In this document: positions 27,359 through 35,802 of the stretch, piece after piece | Numbering within the stretch: position 1 is the first letter of the stretch | How the letters are laid out: each line of letters opens with the position of its first letter | Source of the DNA: Bog-532 sp963828445 | Lineage (GTDB): Bacteria > Actinomycetota > Actinomycetes > Streptosporangiales > Streptosporangiaceae | Direction: 5' to 3' | DNA: 64,000 bases | Assembly (NCBI GenBank): GCA_963828445.1 | Contig: CAWHFP010000001.1 | Location: 1,364,001-1,428,000, forward strand | Notes under the pieces: model-generated | Told to the model about the DNA's origin: nothing | The model's database searches: none | The model's input: only the letters and a program-made list of their open reading frames with translations | Program-made: the position numbers and the translations under genes

Positions 27359-28633
27359 GTGACCAGCGGCGCGGAGGTCGCCGTCGCCCTGGCCGGGACG
27401 GGCGCGGTGGTCAGGCCGGCCGGTCCGCCGGACAGCGTCGGCGGCGTGGAGCCGCTGTGCGTCGCGTCGCCGGCCACCCTGGACCAGGCGGCCGGGGTGC
27501 TGGCCGCCGCGGCCGGGCTGGACCTGGCTGTGGTGCCGCGGGGCAGCGGCCGGACCATCTCGTGGGGGCTGCCGCCCGCGCGCGGCGAGGTGATCGCCGA
27601 CCTGAGCGGGATGACCCAGATCCTCGAGTACGCCGCCGGTGACCTGGTCGTGCGGGCCGAAGCCGGGGTCACCCTGGGCCAGCTGGCCGAGACGCTGGCC
27701 GAGAAGGGCCAGCGGCTGGCCCTGGACGGGCCGCCCGGGGCCACGGTGGGCGGGGTGGTGGCCCGGAACAGCGCCGGGCCGCTGCGGCTGCGCTACGGGC
27801 TGCCGCGCGACCTGCTGATCGGGATCACGATCGTGCGCGCCGACGGGCACCTGGCCAAGGCGGGCGGCAAGGTGGTCAAGAACGTGGCCGGCTACGACCT
27901 GGGCAAGCTGTTCGCCGGGTCGTTCGGCACGCTGGGGCTGATCGCCGAGGTGACGTTCCGGCTGCACCCGCGGCCCGACCTGAGCGCCTGGGTGACCGAG
28001 AGGTACCACGACAGCGCGGCCGCGGCCGAGGCGGTGCTGGCCGCGGCGGCCTCGCCGCTGCAGCCGTCCGCGGTGGAGCTGGACCGGCCCCGGGTCGGCG
28101 GCCCGCTGGGGGTGAGCACGCTGCTGGAAGGCACGCCCTCGGGGGTCAGCGCGCGGGCCGGGCGGATGCGGGTGGCGCTCGGTCACGGGGCTTCGGAGGC
28201 GACGGCGGCCCCGGACTGGTGGGGCACTGTGGGCGAGGCGGCGCCGGGGCCGGTGGACGGGACGCTGGTGCGGGTGGCGTTCTGGGCGGCGGAACTACGG
28301 CGGGTGCTGGACGCCATCGACGCCGTGGCCGCGGACACCGGGGTGGCGGCGGCGGTGGGCGGGTCGGCCGGGGCCGGCGTGCTGTACGCGTCGGTGGGCG
28401 CGGGCGAGGACCCGGAGCGGGTGGCGATGTTCGTGCGGGCGCTGCGGGCGGCGACCGGGCGGCCGGCCGGGCCGGCTCGGGGCAGTGTGGTGGTGCTGAC
28501 CGCGCCAAAGGCGGTCGAGCGCGGGGTGGACCTGTGGGGGCCGGTGCCCGCGCTGGCCCTGATGCGGTCGGTCAAGCAACAGTTCGATCCGGGGAACCTG
28601 ATGGCGCCGGGCCGGGGGCCAGGAGGGATCTGA
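27359..28633 (+). CDS. glcE: Glycolate oxidase subunit GlcE (FAD-binding)
   Basis: 424 residues, starting at GTG 27359 after GGGAGG. A second, shorter PCMH FAD-binding protein: LDLAVVPRGSGRTISWGLPP, DGPPGATVGGVVARNSAGPL, RYGLPRDLLIGITIVRADGH, KNVAGYDLGKLFAGSFGTLG, ending KQQFDPGNLMAPGR. It forms the GlcDEF complex with GlcD and GlcF. The gap of 40 bp after glcD contains a run of six T but no stem, so cotranscription is likely. Its stop lies directly before the glcF ATG. Confidence 0.92.
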   Translation: MTSGAEVAVALAGTGAVVRPAGPPDSVGGVEPLCVASPATLDQAAGVLAAAAGLDLAVVPRGSGRTISWGLPPARGEVIADLSGMTQILEYAAGDLVVRAEAGVTLGQLAETLAEKGQRLALDGPPGATVGGVVARNSAGPLRLRYGLPRDLLIGITIVRADGHLAKAGGKVVKNVAGYDLGKLFAGSFGTLGLIAEVTFRLHPRPDLSAWVTERYHDSAAAAEAVLAAAASPLQPSAVELDRPRVGGPLGVSTLLEGTPSGVSARAGRMRVALGHGASEATAAPDWWGTVGEAAPGPVDGTLVRVAFWAAELRRVLDAIDAVAADTGVAAAVGGSAGAGVLYASVGAGEDPERVAMFVRALRAATGRPAGPARGSVVVLTAPKAVERGVDLWGPVPALALMRSVKQQFDPGNLMAPGRGPGGI

Positions 28634-30087
28634 ATGGACGAGCACGAACTGCGCGACCTGGCCAACGACTGCGTGCACTGCGGCTTCTGCCTGCCGGCCT
28701 GCCCCACCTATTCGCTGTGGGGCGAGGAGATGGACTCGCCGCGGGGCCGGATCCACCTGGTGACCCAGGTGCTGGACGGCGAGGAGCTGACCCCGGCGGC
28801 GGCCGAGCACTTCGACCGGTGCCTGGGCTGTATGGCGTGCATGACCGCGTGCCCGTCCGGGGTCCAGTACGACCGGCTGATCGAGGCGGCCCGGGCCTGG
28901 ACCGACGACCCCGAGCACGCGCCGCCGGTGCAGCCCGGCTCTGATCTGCACGAGGTGGCTGGGGCCGACGGGGTTGACGAGTCTGGCGAGGCAGCTGGGG
29001 TTGCTGAGGCTACTGGGCTACTGAGGTTGCTGAGGTGGCGCCGCGGGTTCCGGTCGGGGGCGGGCGGCACCGGCCGTGGCCCGACCGGGCGGCCCGGGCG
29101 GCCATCTTCGCGGTGTTCCCCTACCGGCAGCGGCTGCGGCTGCTGACCGGCCCCCTGCGCGGGCTGCAGCGGACCGGGCTGGACCGGCTGGTGGCCCGGA
29201 CCGGGCTGCCGTCCAAGCTGTCGCCGGTGCTGGGCGCGGCCATGAACCTGGCCCCCCGGCCCGGGCCGCCGGTGCCGCGGGGCCGGCTGCCCGAGCGGGT
29301 CGCGGCCCGGGGCGAGCGGCGGGCGGTGGTGGGCATGCTCACCGGCTGCGTGCAGTCGGTGTTCTTCGGCCACGTCAACCTGGCCACCGCCCGGGTACTG
29401 GCCGCCGAGGGCTGCGACGTGGTCATCCCCCGCCAGCAGGAATGCTGCGGCGCGCTGTCGCTGCACTCGGGCCGGGTCGGCGAGGGCGCTGACTTCGCCC
29501 GGGCCCTCATCGAGACGTTCGAGCAGGCCGGGGTCGAGACGATCGTGGTCAACTCGGCGGGCTGCGGCTCGGCCATGAAGGAGTACGCCGAACTGCTGGC
29601 CGACGACCCGGTCTGGGCCGACCGGGCCAAGGCCCTGAGCGCCAAGGTCCGGGACTTCTCCGAGTTCCTGGTCGAGCTGTTCGAGCGGTCCGGCGGCCCG
29701 GCCGCGGCCCGGCACCCGATCCCGGCCCGCGCCACCTACCACGACGCCTGCCACCTGGGCCACGCCCAGGGGATCACCGCCGCGCCGCGGCAGCTGCTGG
29801 CGGGCGTGCCCGACCTGGAGGTGCGGGAGATCCCGGAGGCCGGGATGTGCTGTGGCTCGGCCGGGGTCTACAACCTGCTGCAACCGGAGGCGGCCGGGGA
29901 GCTGGGCCGGCGCAAGGCCCAGTCGGTGCTGAGCACCGGGGCCGAACTGCTCATCTCGGCCAACCCCGGCTGCTCCCTGCAGATCGCCTCCGCCCTGGAG
30001 GCGCAGGGCGAATCCATCGCCATCGCGCACCCGGCCGAGATTCTGGACGCGTCGATCCGGGGCGTTCCGGCTCCGGGGCCAGCCTAG
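28634..30087 (+). CDS. glcF: Glycolate oxidase iron-sulfur subunit GlcF, frameshifted
   Basis: The N-terminal frame has two [4Fe-4S] motifs, C13-x2-C16-x2-C19-x3-C23 (CVHCGFCLPACP) and C63-x2-C66-x2-C69-x3-C73 (CLGCMACMTACP). The C-terminal domain, with its two CCG motifs (QQECCGALSLHSGRVGEG and IPEAGMCCGSAGVYNLLQPE), is in another frame. The transition fits one missing G in GGG at 29015-29017: restoring GGGG reads ATEVAEVAPRVPVGGGR into FAVFPYRQRLRLL without a break. The shifted site lies in a low-complexity Glu/Ala/Val linker. GlcF passes electrons from GlcD to quinone. The rest of the gene is intact, so this is probably an indel error. Confidence 0.85.
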
Positions 30088-30093
30088 GGCTGG

Positions 30094-32775
30094 TCAGCGG
30101 GCGGGGATTTGCCAGAGGGTGGGCTGCTCGGCGGTGGAGGTGGCGGTGTAGCCGACTCCGGTGAGGGCCGAGCCGTGGGCGGCCAGGCCGCTGATCTGCT
30201 GGAAGCCGGGGCCGGACAGCCCGGTGCCGGAAGGGGTCTGGGTGCGCCAGGTGTCGCCGTGGGCGGACGTCCACACCGCGACGTCGCGGTTCCCTTCGGG
30301 CCCGTAGGTGCCGACCGCGGTGAAGCCGCCGGACATCGCGGTCACCGCGGTGACCGTGGCCACGCGGCCGGGCGAGCGGAGCGTGACCGGGAGCCAGGTC
30401 CGGCCGCCGTCGTGGGAGACCTCGGCCAGGGCGACGCGGTCGCCGGAGGCCCAGATCTCCTGGCCGAAGGCGACCACGGTGTGGCCGTTGATGGCGACCC
30501 GGGACAGCTCGGCCTGGGCGGCGGTGCCCGGGATCTTGAGGCGGTGGGCGGTCCACTGCCGCCCGTTGGCCGAGGTCCACACGGCCGGATCGATGCCCTG
30601 GCGGCCGACCGCGACGAAGCCGCTGGTGCCGGCGGCCACCCCGAGCAGCTGGCCCGGGCCGGTGGCGGCCGGGCCGGCGGCGGCCCCGGCCGCGCGGGTC
30701 CAGGTGCGCAGGTCGCGCGATGACCAGGCCGCCGGGAACGTGCCCGCGCTGGTGGTGGCGCTGCCCACGATGACGTAGCCGGTCCGGTTGGCTGCCGCCT
30801 GGGCGGTGGCCAGGCCGGGCCGGGTCAGCCCGGCCACCCGGTCCGGGCGCCAGGTGCGGCCATCGGGCGAGGACGCCAGCACCGGGTAGAGCGTGGTCCC
30901 GGCCAGGGCGTTGCCGGTGGCCAGCCAGCCGGCTGGGCCGTCGGCCACGCTGTCCAGTTCCTGGGTGCCGGCCACGGCGGGCGGCGTGCCGGTGGCCGTG
31001 GACCAGGTCCCGCGGGTGAACGAACCGCCGCCGGACCGCGACCAGACGGCCAGCGTGCCGCCGGACTCCCCCACCGCGACCTGGGCCCGGCTGGCCCGCG
31101 GACCGGAGTTGGCCACCGCGTTGACCCCGGTGGGGGTGATGGTGGCCCCGGCGACACGGCCGAAGTTGATGGCCCGGACGGCGTGGCCGGGCGCGGCCAC
31201 GGCCAGGTACGGCCGCTGCGCCACCGGGGTGCCGGTGCTGCCGGTGGCGATCTGCACGCCGCCGGTGGTGACCGTGGTGCCGGTACTGGTCGCGGAGGCC
31301 GGGCCGAACGAGGTGGCCGCCTTCCAGTGGCTGCCGTCCGCGCTGGTGTAGCCGTACAGGAAGCCGGCCGGGCCCCGGCCGAGCACCGCGAACCCACCGG
31401 GCCCGCCCGTGACCGTGCTGATCTTCACGCCGTTGGCCGCGGTCAGGGAGGCCACGTAGTGCCAGTTCAGGCCGGTGGGCGAGGCGTAGACGATTCCGGC
31501 CGGCCGGGCCTGCTGGCTGGGACCACTGGGCGCGGTGCCGGGACGGACGGCGATGAACCCCTGGCCGGTCACGGCCAGGCCGGCCAGCCCCGGGCTGGCC
31601 CCGTGATCGGCCGGCACCGACCCGGGCCGCCAGGTGCGGCCGCCGTCCGTGCTCAGCCAGGTCACGGTGGTGCGCGGGCCGGCTTCCTGCGACCAGCGCG
31701 AGATCTGCCCGGACAGCACGAGGTCGGGACCGCGGGCGGCCGCCCCGGTGATGCTGACGATGCCGCCGTCGTGGACCGGCAGCCCGGCCTGGGCGGCGCT
31801 GACCCGGGTCCAGTGGCGGCCGTCGCGTGAGGTCCAGATCACTCCGGTGGCTTCGGCGGTGTTCTGGCCCGCGGCCAGCCAGCCGGTGGCGGTCCGGATC
31901 AGCGAGGTCACCTGGTCGCCGGAGTCGGTGGGGGTGATGCCGGTGGTGGCGGCCAGCGTCCAGGACCGGGCGTCCGGGCTGGTCCAGATGGCGTGCGGGC
32001 CGACCGCGAGCCAGCCACCGGGGCCGCCCGCCAGGAGCTGCGCGGGATGCCCGGGGGCCGGGTCGCCGCCGCCGGCGCCGCGGACCGCGGCCAGCTGCCA
32101 GGTGTTGCCGGCGTCGGTGGAAACGAAGAACTGGCCCCGGGTCAGGTCACCGCCGGCCTGGCTGCCCACCGCCACCACGGTGTTCCCCACGCTGGAGACC
32201 CGGGTCAGGGTCTGGAACACGCCCCGGCCGGACGGCCCCGGGCTGGCCGGGAACTGGGTGCTGGCCGCCTGGGCCGCGGGGTAGCTGCGCGGGCTCAGCT
32301 CGTGCGGGCCCAGCCGGGTGTACCCGGCCCAGGCCACGGCCAGCACCAGGACCAGGACCACGGCGGTGACCAGCAGCCGGCGCCGGCCGGGCCGGGGTCC
32401 GGATGCCGTCGTGTCCGGCGGGGTGGCCGCGGCTGGCGGGGCGGGGGTGGCGGGCGATGGGGGCCAGGCGGCGTCGGACTCGGTCGACCACTCGGCGCCC
32501 GCGGCTTGCCAGGCCGACTGGGCCTGCTGCCAGACCGAGGCCCCGTCGTGCGGGCCGGCGACCGTGAATCCCGGGTCGCCGGGATGGCCGCGCCGGGGCA
32601 GCGGCCCGTCACCGTCGCTGGGCGGGGGAATCGGCGGGAGCAGCGGGGGCAGCGGCTCCGGGGCGTCGTCCAGGCCGAGACCCAGCCCGGGGCCGAGGCG
32701 CGGGCCCGCAGGCGCGTGCTCGGCCCGCGCGGCCGAACGCGGCGCGAACTCGGCGTCGTCTGTCGTGCTCACCAT
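30094..32775 (-). CDS. Membrane-anchored Asp-box beta-propeller surface protein
   Basis: About 893 residues from ATG 32775. A Pro/Gly-rich cytoplasmic N-terminus (~130 residues) precedes one membrane segment (LLVTAVVLVLVLAVAWAGY, about 134-152), so the rest is outside the cell. It then contains about a dozen Asp-box-like units, e.g. VSTDAGNTWQLAA, WTSPDARSWTLAA, WTSRDGRHWTRVS, WLSTDGGRTWRPG, TSADGSHWKAAT, ASSPDGRTWRPD, SSRDLRTWTRAA, WTSANGRQWTAHR, VSHDGGRTWLPVT and WTSAHGDTWRTQT. That fits one or two beta-propellers of the sialidase/BNR type. No sialidase catalytic Arg triad was found; a binding or sensing role is more likely. Its stop lies 6 bp past the glcF stop, convergent. Confidence 0.75.
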   Translation of the reverse strand: MVSTTDDAEFAPRSAARAEHAPAGPRLGPGLGLGLDDAPEPLPPLLPPIPPPSDGDGPLPRRGHPGDPGFTVAGPHDGASVWQQAQSAWQAAGAEWSTESDAAWPPSPATPAPPAAATPPDTTASGPRPGRRRLLVTAVVLVLVLAVAWAGYTRLGPHELSPRSYPAAQAASTQFPASPGPSGRGVFQTLTRVSSVGNTVVAVGSQAGGDLTRGQFFVSTDAGNTWQLAAVRGAGGGDPAPGHPAQLLAGGPGGWLAVGPHAIWTSPDARSWTLAATTGITPTDSGDQVTSLIRTATGWLAAGQNTAEATGVIWTSRDGRHWTRVSAAQAGLPVHDGGIVSITGAAARGPDLVLSGQISRWSQEAGPRTTVTWLSTDGGRTWRPGSVPADHGASPGLAGLAVTGQGFIAVRPGTAPSGPSQQARPAGIVYASPTGLNWHYVASLTAANGVKISTVTGGPGGFAVLGRGPAGFLYGYTSADGSHWKAATSFGPASATSTGTTVTTGGVQIATGSTGTPVAQRPYLAVAAPGHAVRAINFGRVAGATITPTGVNAVANSGPRASRAQVAVGESGGTLAVWSRSGGGSFTRGTWSTATGTPPAVAGTQELDSVADGPAGWLATGNALAGTTLYPVLASSPDGRTWRPDRVAGLTRPGLATAQAAANRTGYVIVGSATTSAGTFPAAWSSRDLRTWTRAAGAAAGPAATGPGQLLGVAAGTSGFVAVGRQGIDPAVWTSANGRQWTAHRLKIPGTAAQAELSRVAINGHTVVAFGQEIWASGDRVALAEVSHDGGRTWLPVTLRSPGRVATVTAVTAMSGGFTAVGTYGPEGNRDVAVWTSAHGDTWRTQTPSGTGLSGPGFQQISGLAAHGSALTGVGYTATSTAEQPTLWQIPAR

Positions 32776-32944
32776 CGCCCTCACGGGTCAGGCAGGGTGG
32801 GCCACGGTGGGCGGCGGTGGCAGGCCGCGCGTGGCGTGCACCGTCCCCTGCGCCGGCGGATATTCCGGACTCTCCCCGCTGGCCGATGTTACCCGCGGGG
32901 CGCGCAGGCCAGGTGACGCAACGCGCAGGTTGGACGCGAGACCG

Positions 32945-33649
32945 TTACCTGCCCCGCGGACCGGGCGCGGCCGGGCGCTCCCCACGGCCCGCGATCACGT
33001 CGGTGACCAGGCCGTAGGCCACGGCTTCGGCCGCGCCGAGCAGGTGGCCGGCCCGGGCCGCGGCGCGGATCTCGTCCACTTCGTGCCCGGTGACCTCGGC
33101 CAGCCGCTCGTAGACGGCGTCGGTCATGGTACGGGTCTGGCGCTCCCGGACCGTGACCGCGTCCACGGTGCCGCCGAACTGCTCGCTCGGCTCGGTCAGC
33201 ACGAACAGCGCGTTGGGGTAGGCGGCCCGCTCGGGGCAGGCGGCCAGCACGCCCAGGGCCGCGCCCGTGGTCCGGCCCGCCGCCCGGGCCTGGACCGGCA
33301 CCCCCACGGTGTCGAGCACGCCCATCAGGGTGACGGCCGCGGTCAGGTCGGCCGACAGGCCCTGGAATTCGAGCCGGATGGGCCGGTCACCCTCGGCGTC
33401 CAGGGTCAGCAGCTGGGCCGAGAGCCGGGTGGCGGCCTCGTCGGTGAGGTGGCCGTGGGCCAGCACGATCCGCCGCCGCAGCAGGGACTCGTACACGCTC
33501 GGCGGCTCGGGCGGCTGCAGCCAGAGCTGGGTCCGGGTGGGGCCGGGCACGGTGTCCGGCTCCGGCGGCCCGGGGAACGGCGGCTGCCCCGGAAACGGGT
33601 TCCGGCCCGGGAACGGTGAACGGTGGAACGGGATGCGGTCCATGGTCAT
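32945..33649 (-). CDS. ClpP-like protein lacking the Ser-His-Asp triad
   Basis: 234 residues with a Pro/Phe-rich N-terminus and then a ClpP fold: SVYESLLRRRIVLAHGHLTD, ATRLSAQLLTLDAEGDRPIR, VTLMGVLDTVGVPVQARAAG, GHLLGAAEAVAYGLVTDVIA. Aligned by eye to E. coli ClpP, the nucleophile region GQAASMGA is GRTTGAALG (Ser to Gly), MIHQP is VLTEP (His to Thr), and the Asp of ERDxxL is lost (RAAARAGHLL). SPGG is also missing. It therefore looks like a pseudoprotease that could assemble with, sequester or redirect active ClpP. It starts at ATG overlapping the stop of the XRE gene (ATGA), so the two are translationally coupled. Confidence 0.8.
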   Translation of the reverse strand: MTMDRIPFHRSPFPGRNPFPGQPPFPGPPEPDTVPGPTRTQLWLQPPEPPSVYESLLRRRIVLAHGHLTDEAATRLSAQLLTLDAEGDRPIRLEFQGLSADLTAAVTLMGVLDTVGVPVQARAAGRTTGAALGVLAACPERAAYPNALFVLTEPSEQFGGTVDAVTVRERQTRTMTDAVYERLAEVTGHEVDEIRAAARAGHLLGAAEAVAYGLVTDVIAGRGERPAAPGPRGR

Positions 33650-33966
33650 GACGGCGACTCCGTGGTGTTGCGGTGCAGGGTCCAGGTGAGCTCGGTGCCG
33701 AGGGCGGCGGCGTACCGCTCCAGGGTGGAGGCGCGCACGTCGGCGGCGCCCGCTTCGAGCCGGGCCACCGCGGACTGGGACGTGCCCATCCGGGCGGCGA
33801 TCTCGGTCTGGGAGAGGCCGGCTTCCTGGCGGCGCTGGGCCAGCTCGCGCATGAGCCGCCCCCGGTCCTGCGACATCCGGCGCAGGGCCATCTCCCGGAA
33901 GCCCGGCATGACCGGCAGCCGGGGCGGGTCCGCCTCGGTCCCGGCGCCCGGCACCTCATCGTTCAT
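33646..33966 (-). CDS. XRE-family HTH transcriptional regulator
   Basis: 106 residues. The HTH covers about residues 40-95: LMRELAQRRQEAGLSQTEIA, ARMGTSQSAVARLEAG, VRASTLERYAAALG. An N-terminal extension of ~35 residues (MNDEVPGAGTEADPPRLPVM) has no recognised motif. Its start lies 11 bp inside the end of the ECF42 sigma gene, and its stop overlaps the ClpP-like start. It sits between a sigma factor and a pseudoprotease on one transcript, so it may regulate them or be regulated through them. Confidence 0.85.
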   Translation of the reverse strand: MNDEVPGAGTEADPPRLPVMPGFREMALRRMSQDRGRLMRELAQRRQEAGLSQTEIAARMGTSQSAVARLEAGAADVRASTLERYAAALGTELTWTLHRNTTESPS

Positions 33967-35281
33967 ACCGGCCAGGGTATCTCACATTTGAGATCTCGTC
34001 AGGGGGATGACTGGCCGGTGATGTGGATGCGGGGGCGGCCAGGCGGGCGGCCCGGGAGTTGAGGTAGCGCTGGTGGGGCAGGCTGGCGGCGCGGTCGGCG
34101 GCGGCCAGGTAGCTCTGGCGGGCGCCGTCCCGGTCGCCGGCCAGCTCGAGCAGGTGGGCGCGGACGGCGTGGAACCGGTGGCCGGCCGCGATCCGGCGGT
34201 CGTTTTCGAGGCTGGCGAGCAGGTCGAGGCCGGGCTGGGGGCCGTGGACCATGGCCACGGCCACGGCATGGTTGAGCGCTACCACCGGGCCGGAGTCGAC
34301 CTGGCGCAGCAGCTCGTACAGGGCGAGGATCTGCGGCCAGTCGGTGTCGGCGGCGGTGGCGGCTTCGTCGTGCACGGCGGCGATGGCCGCCTGCAGCTGG
34401 TACGGGCCGGGCGCGCCCTGGCCCAGAGCGCGGGTGATCAAGGCGACGCCGTCGGCGATCAGGGCCGGGTCCCACCGGCTCCGGTCCTGCTCGGCCAGGG
34501 GGATCGGCTCCCCGCCCGGGCCGGTGCGGGCGGGCCGCCTGGTGTCGGTGAGCAGCATCAGCGCGAGCAGGCCGGTGACCTCACCGTCGTCCGGCAGCAG
34601 CCGGTGCATCAGCCGGGCCAGCCGGATGGCCTCGCCGGTCAGGCCGGGCCGGGTCAGCCCGGGCCCGGCGGTGGCCGCGTAGCCCTCGGTGAAGATGAGG
34701 TAGAGCACCCGCAGGACCGCGGTCAGCCGGGCCTCGCGCTCGGCCGCCGCGGGCAGGGCGAAGGGGACCGCGCTGGCCCGGACCGCTTGTTTGGCCCGGG
34801 TGATACGGCGGGTCATGGTGGCCTCCGGCACCAGGAAGGCCCGCCCTATTTCGGCGGTGGACAGGCCGCCCACGGCCCGCAGGGTCAGGGCGATCTGCGC
34901 CGCGGGCGACAGGGCCGGGTGGCAGCACATGAACAGCAGGATCAGGGTGTCGTCGCCCCCGTCCAGCGGCGCGTCGGCCGCCGGGGCCAGCCACGGGCCG
35001 GGCCGATCCTGCCGGGCCGCGGCCTCTTCCCGGCGCTGCCGGGCCTGCTCGGCGCGGAGCCGGTCGGTCATCCGCCGTGACGCCACGGTGATCAGCCAGC
35101 CGCGCGGATGATCCGGGACCCCGCCGCCGGGCCACTGGGTGGCCGCCGCCAGCAGGGCCTCCTGCACGGCGTCTTCGGCGGTGTCGAAGTGCCCGTACCG
35201 CCGGACCAGCGCGCCGAGGACCTGCGGCGCCAGCTGACGCAGCAGGTCCTCGGGCCAATCCGGGGGCACCGCCGACGGCAC
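33956..35281 (-). CDS. ECF42-group RNA polymerase sigma factor with C-terminal TPR-like extension
   Basis: 441 residues from GTG 35281. Sigma region 2 (LGALVRRYGHFDTAEDAVQE, HPRGWLITVASRRMTDRLRA), region 4 (IALTLRAVGGLSTAEIGRAF then LVPEATMTRRITRAKQAVR), then ~200 residues of helical DUF6596/TPR-type extension (YLIFTEGYAATAGP, LHRLLPDDGEVTGLLALMLL, PQILALYELLRQVDSGPVVA, DRDGARQSYLAAADRAASLP). The extension and the DGPF-domain gene three bases upstream define ECF42, where the C-terminus replaces an anti-sigma factor in control. It probably drives its own operon from a TGTCGA promoter. Confidence 0.9.
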   Translation of the reverse strand: MPSAVPPDWPEDLLRQLAPQVLGALVRRYGHFDTAEDAVQEALLAAATQWPGGGVPDHPRGWLITVASRRMTDRLRAEQARQRREEAAARQDRPGPWLAPAADAPLDGGDDTLILLFMCCHPALSPAAQIALTLRAVGGLSTAEIGRAFLVPEATMTRRITRAKQAVRASAVPFALPAAAEREARLTAVLRVLYLIFTEGYAATAGPGLTRPGLTGEAIRLARLMHRLLPDDGEVTGLLALMLLTDTRRPARTGPGGEPIPLAEQDRSRWDPALIADGVALITRALGQGAPGPYQLQAAIAAVHDEAATAADTDWPQILALYELLRQVDSGPVVALNHAVAVAMVHGPQPGLDLLASLENDRRIAAGHRFHAVRAHLLELAGDRDGARQSYLAAADRAASLPHQRYLNSRAARLAAPASTSPASHPPDEISNVRYPGRYER

Positions 35282-35284
35282 GGG

Positions 35285-35704
35285 TCAGGCGTCCAGCTCG
35301 TGCCGGGATTCGGCCACCGGCCGCACGTCGACCCGGGCCCGGTCGCGGGCGTGGCCGGGGCCCGGCGTCCCGGTCAGCCGCCCGGCGATCTGGGTGGCCC
35401 GGTCGAAGCTGTCGCACTCGACGATCCAGTAACCGGCCAGCACCTCCTCCGACTCGGCGTACGGCCCGTCGGTCACCACCGGGACGCCTGCCCGCAGCTG
35501 CAGGCGCCGGGCGTGCACCGGGGCGGTCAGGCCCCGGGTCTCCACCAGCTCACCCGACTCGGCCAGCTCCCGGTTGAACGTCTCCATGAACTCGCCCATG
35601 GCCGCGAACTGCTCCGCGGTCCAGCCCGGCTGCCCCGGGTCGGGCTTACCGGCCATCGCGTCGTAGTCACGCTGGGCTCCGTAGATCAAGATCATGTACT
35701 TCAC
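35285..35704 (-). CDS. YCII-related DGPF-domain protein, ECF42 partner
   Basis: 139 residues starting at GTG 35704 with GAGAGGAGC upstream. MKYMILIYGAQRDYDAMAGK, FMETFNRELAESGELVETRG and the signature TDGPYAESEEVLAGYWIVEC (DGPY, the DGPF variant) identify the family. Such proteins are small dimeric ferredoxin-like folds whose enzymatic role is unknown. ECF42 sigma factors are known to sit beside them and to drive their transcription. This is the first gene of a run DGPF-ECF42-XRE-ClpP-like. Confidence 0.92.
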   Translation of the reverse strand: MKYMILIYGAQRDYDAMAGKPDPGQPGWTAEQFAAMGEFMETFNRELAESGELVETRGLTAPVHARRLQLRAGVPVVTDGPYAESEEVLAGYWIVECDSFDRATQIAGRLTGTPGPGHARDRARVDVRPVAESRHELDA

Positions 35705-35790
35705 GGCTGCTCCTCTCGCCCGGGCACCACCCTGGCGCCCGCTGAGACGTCGGCGCCGCGCCCGTGAGCCGGACACCGGCCAGCGGTCAT

Positions 35791-35796
35791 TCGACA
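35791..35796 (-). promoter_or_regulatory. ECF42-type -35 element (TGTCGA)
   Basis: TGTCGA reads on the minus strand 87 bp before the DGPF gene start. This hexamer is the -35 core reported for ECF42 target promoters. About 17 bp downstream comes GTCCGG; a canonical -10 (CGA/TC) is less clear. It lies in the spacer between this operon and the tetR stop. Confidence 0.55.
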
Positions 35797-35802
35797 GGAA
35801 AA

